From Antedon mediterranea (lineage: Eukaryota > Echinodermata > Crinoidea > Comatulida > Antedonidae), in contig NC_092677.1 of NCBI RefSeq assembly GCF_964355755.1, forward strand, positions 5,027,001 through 5,091,000: a stretch of DNA of 64,000 bases. Direction: 5' to 3'. Made by a program: the position numbers and the translations under genes. The notes under the pieces were generated by a model. It saw only the letters and a list, made by a program, of their open reading frames with translations. It was not told the DNA's origin and searched no databases. Shown piece after piece: positions 46,266 through 57,500 of this stretch. Position 1 is the stretch's first letter. Each line of letters opens with the position of its first letter.

Positions 46266-49200
46266 CTAAAGGAGTAAAAAAAATATTATTATTATAATTT
46301 GTGTGAGACAATTAATATTCTTTTTAACTTTTCAGTTGATAAAAATTTTATTGATGAATGTGCCATGTTTAAAAATTTAGTTATTTGCCCGCCAGTCGAT
46401 CCAAAAAACAACGCTGCTTTTGCACTGTCGGATTGTTAATGTATGATATAAAGTAGGACTCAATTGCAATGTAAATTAAAAAGTACAAGTATTAAGTATA
46501 CCGCACTGAAACTTCCAACACATTTGATAGGCCTCGCGCTTCTTTGTACTGAGCATTTTGTGCATTCTATTTCTATCGTCAGGCTTCTCATCCGATGGTG
46601 CAAGAAATGGTGATACACAATATGAAATGTATTTTAAAAGATTTTACCTCTACCTTTGCAATGCATGCTTCGTTAGACGTAGGCTTCACATATCCCTCAT
46701 CATCAGAGCTTGTCGAAAGTTGCAGACTTTGGTCCTGAAGATTTTGACTTTTAATTTCTTCTTCTCTCTGTAAAGCAGGCAATAGATAATTATGTTTTGT
46801 CGATTTTGTGATACTTGGTGTTGAATGTCAACAACCAAATGGTAATTCCAATTTGTAAATTGATAATAGTAGGTTAAACTCTATTCTGAAACCTTTTGAA
46901 TCAGTTCGCAAATGTCGCAATGGGAAAAGTTGAAATTTCGTTCAGGTCAGGTTTATTAATTTTAATATTAGTTTTCCTAATACAAAATATTTACCTGTAT
47001 TCTTGTTCTAGACAAGCTTGCTTTATTTGACGTCCTGGTATCACCAGCGTCCACAGTCGGATCTGTGTTTATCTCGTTGTAATCTCCAACATTTGAAGGA
47101 AATTGTAATGTTTGATATTGAGGATTTTGATAATTAAAATGGATTTCTTTTATTCGTCTTACCTTAAAGAAACAATACTGATAACAGTAGATATAATATC
47201 TATTTCAATTGCATTTTTAGGCCTATTTTCATTTTTTTTTAAATCTTTTGTAGTTACCAGTATAAATACGTTTTAGCGAAAGTCAATATTGTATATTGAT
47301 TTAAAAGTACTTACATAAATATAACGAGTTAGTATAAACGTCGGGACGGAGCAAAGGATTGCAGTTAGGCCTACGGTTATCACTGCACCTAAAGAATAAC
47401 CTAAACAATTCGCAATGTCAAAATGTTGATATATACACTATTGAACAGGCTACAACGGTTAAAAATGAAAAACGTGTACAATAAAGTATAACTTATTTTA
47501 CTCAGTTAAATAAAATAAACTCAGCATGTGGCCTACATTATAATATTTAAATTGGTTACTTAATGATGACCTAGATTGTTTTGTAAAAACTGACGAAGCA
47601 ACCGTGAAATCAGGAGAGATCCAAATCGCAGTATGCGCTAATTATTCATCATTTTCATAATCATCATTAAACAATGTTAATGCAGTTGTATACATTTGGA
47701 AATATTTTCCCTTTTAGTAAACTTACCTGCATTGCAGTTCTTCGGTGTTATTGTGTGATTAAGACTTTCATTATCTGCATAACTTGTAAGATTTGATTCA
47801 CATGTTATATCATCAGTTTCTATAATTTCTGAATGATTTTCTTTCTTAATCACTTCTCCGTTTTGCAATATCAATAGGCCTACTGATGACGTTTTTGGGT
47901 ATCCCTCTACTGTAAAAGTTGCAAGTCCATCTTCAGTTTTAAATTTTACAATGATATCTAAACAAAATATAAACTTAAATTGTAACTATTGTAATTAACA
48001 CATTGTAACACTAGTTTACAAGAATTTTTAGAAATTATTTAAACACTGCTTGTTTAAACTAAAAACTTGATAATTTTACATTTGAATCAATGTATGTATA
48101 AAATGATGAGATATTGTAAACAAATTTAACATGAATGTTGTGCCACCCAATAGTAGGCCTACACTCAACCACTAATGTATCATTTTCTAATCACGTAACA
48201 AAACAGTAATGTAAAGAACAGTTGAAAATGGTATTTTTTGTGGAAAATGTATTGACTTGATATATTGAACTTTCAAGAATTTTTACACAAGAATGTTTTC
48301 CAAACCAAAATACCCTTTAACATGTTCTACTTTTTAAGTTTTTGTAATAAATGCAACAGTTTAGTGATTGATTGTTTGTTTACATACAATATGTGTTCAA
48401 CTGTTGCCCAATACTTGTTTTAGCATCATCTCCTTTAAACTGATCACTTTCTGCTTTACATGTATATCTCCCATCATCGCGTTCAGTAGCTGATTTAATC
48501 TTAAGAACTGACTCTGTACTGTTATTTGAAATCTCATATCTAGAAGGGTTGTTGACTGTCTGTCCATCTTTATACCAAGTAATGTGAGGAATAGGATATC
48601 CATCGGGTTTACTACAGATAAAGGTCACTGATTGACCTTTAAAGACAGTGCTTTCTGTTGCACGAAAAAGTGGTTGATCCAAATCTGATAATAAAAAGTA
48701 TTGTTTACTCAAAACAGGTACGTTACAAAGTTACAAAGGGTAGATCATAATTATGTAAATTAACTTTCTGTTTAATTGATATTAAAATAGTTATTACATA
48801 TCAAGTGTAACTTGAATTTTCATAGATCTGATATTTAATATGCCCTTTTATTTCTATTTGAACGGAAATACTTGAATTACTAATTACTAGAAATACAGAT
48901 GTTACTCACAATATACAGTTAGTATAGATGTGTTTGATCTTTCAATATCTCCATTTGTTGTCGCTACCTCACACTGAAATCTTCGCTGAGAATCAGATCT
49001 CGTTGGCTGTGACATCACCAAGTCAGCTTTCCCAGGTGTTATGTTTAATGTAAAACGGTCATTCTCTGGCTTATTATCATTCACAACGTTAATGGTAGAT
49101 CCATCTTCATATTTTTCATCCCATTGTATTCCAGAAGTAACTTTTGAATAATTACAAGTTATAACCACTTCTGCATCTCCTTCCTTGGCTTCCTGGTCAG

Positions 49201-49547
49201 ATGTTGTCACCAGTTGACCATGTGTTTCTAACAAATAAAAACGCGAATACAAATGTTACTCTCTATTAATCATAAAATGATTAATTAAAACTATTTATAT
49301 ACTATTTTCATTGTTAGTTTTGCCACAAACACAACTGAAATTTCATCTGAATGATTTACAACCATTTTTATTTGCAATTGCTTTTACATTAAACACGCAA
49401 GTGAAAGATAGTTTAAAAAGCATCCGACGTAAGTCTACTTCTATTATTCGTCGAACATAGAAGACAACAACTTCAACATAAATATCTATATAATAATAAA
49501 GTGTTACCAATTAATGAATGTATAACAATTAGCAGCGCCAACCATAT
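46146..49547 (-). CDS. Ig receptor gene C, paralogue of gene A
   Basis: Eight exons join in frame from high to low coordinates: 49547-49508, 49227-48910, 48684-48388, 47957-47727, 47388-47315, 47162-46995, 46767-46654 (or 46648) and 46265-46146 (TAA). They give about 453 residues: hydrophobic leader, three Ig domains, stalk, TM and a three-exon tail. The layout and phases equal gene A, plus one extra tail exon. Oddities: the leader exon begins ATA TGG where gene A has ATG; the third Ig-like domain has lost both canonical cysteines. The tail has GDYNEIN, GYVKP, VYEKH and EPYYSKQFYE, suggesting SH2-adaptor binding (inferred). It lies head to head with gene D. Confidence 0.75.
46648..46767 (-). 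CDS. gene C exon 7: tail exon with YVKP
   Basis: Phase 0-0, with two adjacent donors (GTAGAG after 46654, GTAAAA after 46648) that differ by two codons. REEEIKSQNLQDQS, then DDEGYVKPTS. No counterpart was found in gene A. Confidence 0.7.
46995..47162 (-). CDS. gene C exon 6: proximal tail
   Basis: 168 nt, phase 0-0. VRRIKEIHFNYQNPQYQ, then NVGDYNEINTD aligned with gene A NVDVYSELN, then RTSNKASLSRTRIQ. Confidence 0.8.
47315..47388 (-). CDS. gene C exon 5: transmembrane segment
   Basis: 74 nt, phase 1 to 0. AVITVGLTAILCSVPTFIL then TRYIY. The Pro inside the helix differs from gene A. Confidence 0.8.
47727..47957 (-). CDS. gene C exon 4: third Ig-like domain without canonical cysteines
   Basis: 231 nt, phase 1-1. 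LATFTVEGYPKTSSV and SNLTSYADNESLN: Cys is replaced by Phe and Ser, while the second pair (ITCES, KNCNA) is kept. Two extra codons GGC CTA follow SSV. The stalk is shorter than in gene A. Confidence 0.8.
48388..48684 (-). CDS. gene C exon 3: Ig domain 2
   Basis: 297 nt, phase 1-1. VTFICSKPDGYPIP, ITWYKDGQ, SRYEISNNSTESVLKI and GRYTCKAESDQFKG. Confidence 0.85.
48910..49227 (-). CDS. gene C exon 2: Ig domain 1
   Basis: 318 nt, phase 1-1. VVITCNYSKV, IQWDEKYEDG, LVMSQPTRSDSQRRFQCEV and ILTVY. Confidence 0.85.
49508..49547 (-). CDS. gene C leader exon, start codon unclear
   Basis: Follows TTTTTCTCTCAG; donor GTAAC. In the frame that fits exon 2 it reads ATA then WLALLIVIHSLI. An ATG two bases in is out of frame. 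Either ATG became ATA or the true start is in an upstream exon. Confidence 0.55.
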
Positions 49548-50990
49548 CTGAGAGAAAAATATATTAGTAAACGATTTATTGAACTTTGACAAAATAGTAA
49601 TAATATTCAACTTCACTAAATTTATTTTAAAGTTTACATACAATGACATTAGACCTACTACTCCCCCGCTCTGGCCCTAGCCTACTCTTCATCTTATTGT
49701 CAACATAATGAGAATGAATTTTGGGCCCGGAGGCAATTACACCTAAACTCCTTATAAACATTTTAATGCAATTTGTACATCGACTTAGAGTAATACCTGC
49801 AATAGACAAGAGTACCTAAAAATAATTTATCGAGCACATCGTAACGGTGTATCACATTTGCTGTCATCATCACTGTTCACCACACAACTTCAATAGACCA
49901 ATCAGCATTAAATCACACGTACGTTATTATCGCTATAATCATTTTCATTTTCTCTCGCTCATTGCTTCATCATATTATTACTTTCATCATTTTATCAAAT
50001 CAAAGTACTTAACTTACCGCCATCTCTACAGTAGGCCTACCACCTTAAACACGCATGTTAAAATGATTACGATAAGCTGTAAGCTTATAAGCTGTAATTT
50101 GTTGTTTTGCTTTCGTGGAAAGACATCCTACTAAACAGTCGTAAGGTAGTGATTACGTTGTTGGATTACATTTTTATTACTGATTATATCGTTTAATTTG
50201 ATTTAATTTGTTAGATACCACGTGACAATATAAAGACAGTATAGACTAATAGAACTAATAGGACAAACAACGACAACAAATAATTTGAGGCATTTTAATT
50301 TCACTGTTCAATGAATTACAATAATATAATTATTATTGATTTAAAAAAAAAAACAATGATAGATATAATGAAAAGATATAAAAATTAATTAGGCCCTATT
50401 TATTTAAACATTTACTACTACTACTTAAGGCCTATGCCTACTTAAACCATTATAGAGGCGATTATGTTAATTTGAGACAAGCTTTAGGTTTATGCGCTTT
50501 TCAACCAAATTAATTGTGAATTCAAAGTGACTGCGGCAATAAAAATCAAGATCAAGGTAAATCAAGGACTGTAGGCCTAGTGTTAGATACGACACTATAG
50601 TGCCAAACTAATTAATGCCAAAATATCAAATATCATTTGGTATTTTATTATATGTAGTCAAGATCCTTTATAATACACAAATAGATATATTTTATTTTTG
50701 GGTAAGTGTAAATAAGAGAATAATAAACAAAACTTATTTCATAATACAATTTTTATACAGAGTGTTATAGCCCATTATGTTTTGTGCTGTATCAGATCAG
50801 TAGGTAAAATAAAGGGCAGCATCCAAAGTATCGTCCTATAGATTCCAAGATTTCTGTACTATTTTAGTCATAAAGCACGTGCGGTGTAGTAGTAGACAGC
50901 GTGAGTTGCTGTAGTATAATGTTTGAATAGCCTTAGTTTTACAGCCGTCTAATAAACGTCACGTGATATTCGATTTTGTCGATAGGTGGC
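49548..50990. other. C-D intergenic region, no gene seen
   Basis: AT-rich. Small frames at 49627-49809 and 49847-50134 lack domains. The divergent promoters of C and D should lie here. No Ig exon like those of gene B is visible on the plus strand. Confidence 0.5.
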
Positions 50991-51004
50991 GGTATAAATT
51001 ACGC

Positions 51005-51304
51005 AATATTTGACTGCATGACGATTGGTGTGTACTGCATGCCGATTGGTGTGTACTGCATGACCATTGATGTGTACTGCATGACGATTGGTGTGTACTG
51101 CATGACGATTGGTGTGTACTGCATGACGATTGGTGTGTACTGCATGATGTTTGGTGTGTACTGCATGACGATTGGTGTGTACTGCATGATGTTTGGTGTG
51201 TACTGCATGACGATTGGTGTGTACTGCATGACCATTGGTGTGTACTGCATGACGATTGGTGTGTACTGCATGATTATTGGTGTGTACTGCATGATAAATG
51301 TGAA
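51005..51304. repeat. 21-bp minisatellite, about 14 copies
   Basis: The unit TGTACTGCATGACGATTGGTG is 21 bp, a multiple of three without stops in several frames, so it opens long ORFs on both strands (HAVHTNR, QYTPIVM and VYCMTIG repeats). These ORFs are not taken as genes. Confidence 0.9.
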
Positions 51305-51312
51305 CTGAAGGC

Positions 51313-51400
51313 AGAGGAGGCGTTCCATATTCCAGAAGATTTAAAATCATCATACATTATTCTGATTGTGGTTGGTGGCAGTAGTTTGTTTATTTTTTAA
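51313..51400 (+). pseudogene. relic of a TM exon, adjoining the minisatellite
   Basis: ATTCCAGAAGATTTAAAATC then ATCATACATTATTCTGATTG reads IPEDLKSSYIILIVVGG before a stop. It resembles gene B TM exon (ISEDSGSSYAIILII) and the intact gene D TM exon about 50 bp further on. It is an extra, decayed copy. Confidence 0.55.
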
Positions 51401-51424
51401 TTAATTGAAGACATTTTTTTACAG

Positions 51425-51514
51425 CTATTCCAGCAGATTCATATGTTATTTTGATTGTGGTGGTGGTGGTGGTTTTTTGCCTTTTGTTTATTGTGTGGAT
51501 AATGCTTCTTGTTT
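51425..51514 (+). CDS. gene D TM exon
   Basis: 90 nt, phase 1-1, donor GTAAGT. AIPADSY then VILIVVVVVVVFCLLFIVW. Confidence 0.75.
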
Positions 51515-54500
51515 GTAAGTAAAATATATTCCTGATTTTACTGAACTTAAATTCCTTATTTGAATGGCATATTTTTATTCTTTATTTCTAATTATTTTTT
51601 TTAATTAGAATTCTCACAGGCACATTTAAAAATAGAATAGAAAAATTTATAAATATATCATGAAGAAGACACAGAGGCATACATAGAACAAAAAATAAAT
51701 TTTAAAAAGAAGCCGATGGTGTAAGTACTTCTAGAGCAGTCAGAACCCAATTACAATTAATATGTTTATTTTAATTTCAAAATTTAGTCATATATATTTT
51801 TAAAAATATAAATATGTATATCAAAAGCGACATTTGGCATTGGCAACAAGTTACCAAGAAACATTTGTATGTTAGTTAGCCTTAAAGATATATTGTCCCC
51901 CTAAAAAAATATTTTTTTGTTGAATATGTTATTTTAATGTCACATAATAGTTATTCACTTTCACAAAAAATTGGGTCTGAAAAAAATTTATTTACCTGAG
52001 AAAAATGTAATTTAAAGCAAAAAATGGTCAAATTATCTGGAAGACAATGAGTTTTTGGGTAATTTAACTGTTTATTTTGTCTTTTTATAGGTGAAATAAT
52101 TTTTTTCCTCGTTTTTTTTTCTTATGGAAGTGAACAACTTCATTAAAACTGCAAAATGGCCTATTCAAAGTCCGATTTTAAAAATCTTTATTTTTCATGA
52201 TTTTGGGGGACAATATATCTTTAACATTTTCATAAATATTTAACAATTTTATAGATATTATAATTTACCTACAGTAATTATAACACACACATGAGTGTAT
52301 CCTACCAAATGGTAAAGTGATATTTGATAATGATCAAACAATCAATGATTGTTGAGGTTTTGTAAACGCAAGTTCTGTATACATTTTTAAAATTCCAACA
52401 CTGGTTTTAGTGTGCTTCCTCAACATTAGGATTTTTGTTGTTAATTCTTAGTACAATTTTTAATATGAATAATTATTAGGTTTCTTTTATAAACATTATT
52501 ACCTAAATGCTATTGCATGTTTTGTAATTTTACAACATAGTAGATGAATATTTTTTACCGTAGCTAAATTGTTTATTTTAGATTTTATGAAATGCAAGAA
52601 TATTGAGTGGAGCAATACAGATATTGATACAGTGACAGTTGAAGGTGGTGAACCAATTATAATGAGTTGGAAATACCGTCCACGTATTGCAAGGTTCAAG
52701 ACTTTTGAAATAAAGAAAGACAACAAGGTGCTTGGTTCAAATCAACAGCAATCCAGTAGTTGTAAAACAGTCTGTCAGTTTGTCTGTTATTGCTGTATTT
52801 ACTTTTGTGGATTTTTTTGTATTGAATACTGTGACAAATCATGTAAGTTATTTTTAGATTATAATTTTATCAGTCTAATACATTTTATGTTTAGTGATTG
52901 CTATATAAAGTTTTACTGTAAGAAAAGTTAATATTTACTGTAGTCTGTACATACATTCAGTATCTATATATTAATGCTACTAAATTGGTCATTGAATGGA
53001 ACAGGCTTACATTTGGCACACTCATGTTTCTTGATGAGCCGCACACGATAGGCTAAAAAAAAAGGACTTTTATCAGGGAAAAGTGCGCTTTTATACTTAC
53101 TCCTCTCATACGAATTAGTATATAATCAGATATTAAGGCAGAAAAAGACCGTGCTAACTGCTAGTATGAGATAATTATTCAATTTTAATCAAATCATTTT
53201 TATTTCATAGTTGAAAACCGCAATGAAGACCAACCGAATGCAAGCAGGTGAGTTTTATATTTGCATACTGTATTTTGATTATCATAATTGAGTACATGAC
53301 ACTTGTAATTAAACATTGAATTGATGATATAAATGTGGTGGTATATCAATGACCAAAAGTTAAAAGAAACATTTGATTGTGTTAACTACAGAAGTGAAGG
53401 CGAAGAACATGATGGTACAGCTGTTCCTCTTCTTGAATCAAATTTACCTAACCAGGCTGCAGAAACTGATGCACAACCACAGGTTGGCTATAATGTTAAT
53501 TTATGATTTAAAATGTGAACCTGAAATGGATTTTCGATTTTAAGAACTTCACAATGGTTATTTGAATGTATCCAAGTAACACATTTCAGAAATAAAAACA
53601 ACATTTTTTGAAAAAATGAAATATTAAGATACCTTGGTAAGTTAGCGAAAAATACTCCTGCCATTAAAATTTTTTATTTAAATAGAAACTGGAGCATAGC
53701 TAGGCCTACTATTCCACGCGGTGAATGATCAACGGCTGGGGAAGGTGCGTGAAACGTTGCTGCTAATAATTCATTCAATACCAAATGCTGTTGAAATGCC
53801 AGGATTATTATATTGCCCTACAATTTCCTAGGCCGTACGTACCAACTATATAGACTAGTTGATCCACCACCCATACTCGCGAGGCTCCGTTTCATGCAGC
53901 AAAAGCGATATTAAGTTGCTGATCATATGTCATTGTGTGTAGGCCTCTAGCCAAAGTAAAATGTGAATCAAATTCGTTTTTGAACTGCCTGATTCATGAC
54001 AAATAAATTATCATCTTGTATTACTATATGTCTAATTCTGCTATACTAAAATAGAACATTTTAGAAGTATAAACTACGAACAATGCACAAAAATACAGGA
54101 ACAGAAAAATATGGATACGCATCACTGCACACAGCTCTGTATCAAGGAAAATGTTACTAGGCTTATGTCAGTTTTGCCAGAAAAACCTGTTGATTTGGAG
54201 ATTTTAAATCGTCATTTACTCGATAAATATTACCGTTATCGGAAAAAAATGTAAATACATTTTTGCAATAGTACATGCATTTAAAAAAATTTATTCCATA
54301 GATTTCAAAAGTTATCAAAAATTTCATAAAACAGCATTTTGTATACAGGGATTTGTACCTCTTAGTAACACCTAATAGAACCATCATCATTGTAAAATGA
54401 AAAAAATCAAAAATCCATTTCAGGTCCACAATATACAGTAAACAAGACATGCTGATAGTTAGTTTTGTGATTTAGTTGGGTTTCACATTAAAAGTAAATT

Positions 54501-57500
54501 ATTTTACTATTATTAGAAGTACAATTTTCCTATGGTAAAGTTGGGTTTCACATTAAAAGTAAATATGCCAATATCCAGTTTTGTTACTTTTGGATGTAAC
54601 TTCTGTTGTCTCCAATTCTTTATAGTTGTTTAATTGTTAGAGCTGATTGAATTAGTATAGTCAATGATTTTACTTTACTTTTACTTCTTAAAAACATCAT
54701 GCCTTAAATTATACAAAAAGTACAATAACTCCAGTAAAAAAGAACTGCACATAGAATTTGTGAAAGTGTTTACATTATTTGAAAACACCATTCTTTAATA
54801 CAAATGTTGTCTCTTAATTGCCTTTTTTCAGACAAGTTCTGATGATAGTGAAACCAGCCCTTTAACAAAACACCAAGAAGAACAAGGTAAACTTTGACAT
54901 TCTTTATACTTTAAATGTCAAGATTCTATCAAAATGCATTCCAAAGTAAAAAAGTACAAATTCTTGTGTTTACTTTTGGCTTATTTGAGTGTACTATATT
55001 TTTTAATGTGTTTTTTTATAAACATTTTCAATTTAATGAGGGAACAGTGGCAGATCCATCCTGGCAGAGCCTGGCCCAAAAAAGTAAATTCGTCATTTGA
55101 CAACCTTTTCTTAGTGTCATTCGTTACAACACATCAGTTTTTCATATTTACCCTTCCAATAATGAGTAAGACTTAAAGAGGTAAAGAGCGCTATAATAAG
55201 TACTTTTTATATTGTTATAAAAAATCCATCTATTTGTTTTTCGTAGAGCGCCATAATATGCGACGCGCTGGATCTGCCCCTGGGGAAAACTGTATTTTAT
55301 TGAGCCAATTATTTTACTATTATTAGATAGAAGTACAATTGAATTTTCCTATGTATTAGACATAACTACAGTAAGAATTTGTTTTAACATAGGAAAGCTT
55401 TTAAATTGTTATACCTGAACTAAAATGCAATACTAAACTATGACATGTCATTTTTTGTGATTGATTGTATTTTTTTTAGTTTATATTTTATTATTCCAAT
55501 TCACAGTGTGTGTACTGTGTGGCGCTGATACAAAGGTTTATATTATATTATATAGGGTTTAATTTTAAAGTCTAATAACATTATCATAGTCCTATACCTG
55601 TTTTAAGACTGTACTATGTATTTTTTAATTTTTTGTTTGTTTATAGCAAACGACTTGAATGAAAGGTATATTGTTTTTCGATAAGATACACATATTTTGC
55701 TTACACCTATGGCTTAATGCAATGCTATTACTTTTATAATAAATGTTGATTTATTAGACAAAGTACAGTATTACATACATTACATGTGTTGTTTTCTGTA
55801 TCAAGACCATCGCTACCAGCCAATCAAAGTATAATACATGATCCAAATATAAAAACAGGGCTAGGTTCACTATCACACAAAATAATTTCCAAGTATAAAA
55901 TTCAATCTCAAATTTACATCAGTGTTCAGTATTTATACACACAAAATAATACTGATTTTTACTTTCAGTATCTTAACAAAATACATCATTATAATACGTG
56001 TCATTACGTTTTTTGCTGTGAGCATTATTTACATTCATTTTAACACACAAGCCATTTAAGGTTTTGTTTGTTAAAACTGCTTTACTCTGCATCCAAATTG
56101 GAGCTCTTCCTTTATTAACAGTTTAGCCTTAGCCTCTTAGCCTTTGAAAAAATGTATTATTAAATGCCATGATAAACTAAATATTGATTGCAACAACATT
56201 AACATGTTTACAAAATGAATATTTCAATGCTAAAAACACTTGATAGGATGATTTTTCGGCTTTAAATAGAACAGTTATGAAATGAAAAATTCTCACCATT
56301 CAACTCATATGTAGTAGTAAAAACGTATACTGTAGTGTTGTTTAAAAAATATGTCTCTGTACTCCCTCCTGATATTAAGATTACAATAATTCCCACTTAT
56401 TCATCGCAAATAACTTTACATACTCATAGCATTTTGCCTTCTAATCACTAAAGTAGTTGTTTTTGCTTTATTACACATTTTTAGCGAATATTTATTATAA
56501 ACATATAGCTGGATGCAATTTATGTTAGCAAGAGATCAATACGAAGTTTAATTGAAACACAATGCTTCTCTTTTAATGATAATTATTATTATATTGTTAT
56601 TTGTAAAGGAAATAAGTCATATTAAAACATGAATTATTTTTCTATAGAAAAGCTGTCTAAGTTTAAGATATTAGAACTCCTAACATTTTAGCAACCTCTT
56701 CCTAAACTTATTTATTTATAGTTATTTTTCTGAATAATAATTTTATGTTAATTTTTTTTTTCTCTAGATCTGAAATCTCAAGTAAGTAAACACCAATACT
56801 ATTTCCTTTTAATTTGAAAATTGCATTATGTACGTTGATTTATATTTTAGAAATGGTAAAGTTATATCGTAAGTATTATAAATATATACGTGCGGGTGTG
56901 TAATTTTACTAAATGGAAAAGTTTAAAATTGTACTATGGACGTCCAGCTTTTTGTAAACATTTGGAAAATAGAGGCTGAGATTCGTGGATCTAACCAACC
57001 ATTTAGTGTAGTGGACTCCGTCGATTCTCCTCTTCCAAAATTAAAGTGCTGCCTTTTTAAATAACCTTGTTTAATAAAACAATCAACTCATAAACGTTCA
57101 TTACTGTATTAGTTTATTATCCGTTGCTTTCTGCTTGCTTATAAATGTACAGGGTACTGTATGTTGATCAGTAAGCATAATCATGGAGGTCTCCATGGCA
57201 TATAGTATATAAAGTGTATAGCAATATGCATTTAGTGAATTAGTAATCTGTTGCATAGAAACAAAATGCATCAAATTATTTATTTAACTTTGAGCTAAAA
57301 TGTTTATTTTGTACTTTTGTTTTAGTGTCTACAAACGGTAGAGGAAGAATCAACCTAAAATTTCCAAAGCCTAAGAAATCTGATTCAGGGAAGTACAACT
57401 GCAGTATAGAGGGCAGTAGACAGCAGTATCCAGGTGTCAACAATATGACTGTTTATTGTGAGTTTTAGTGAATTAAATATTGTATAATTGGGAAAATATA

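Noticed and set aside
50949-51353. Long ORFs on both strands (134, 110 and 109 codons) with HAVHTNR or similar repeats
   Set aside because: They arise because a stop-free 21-bp minisatellite is read in several frames; no flanking domain, signal or splice context.
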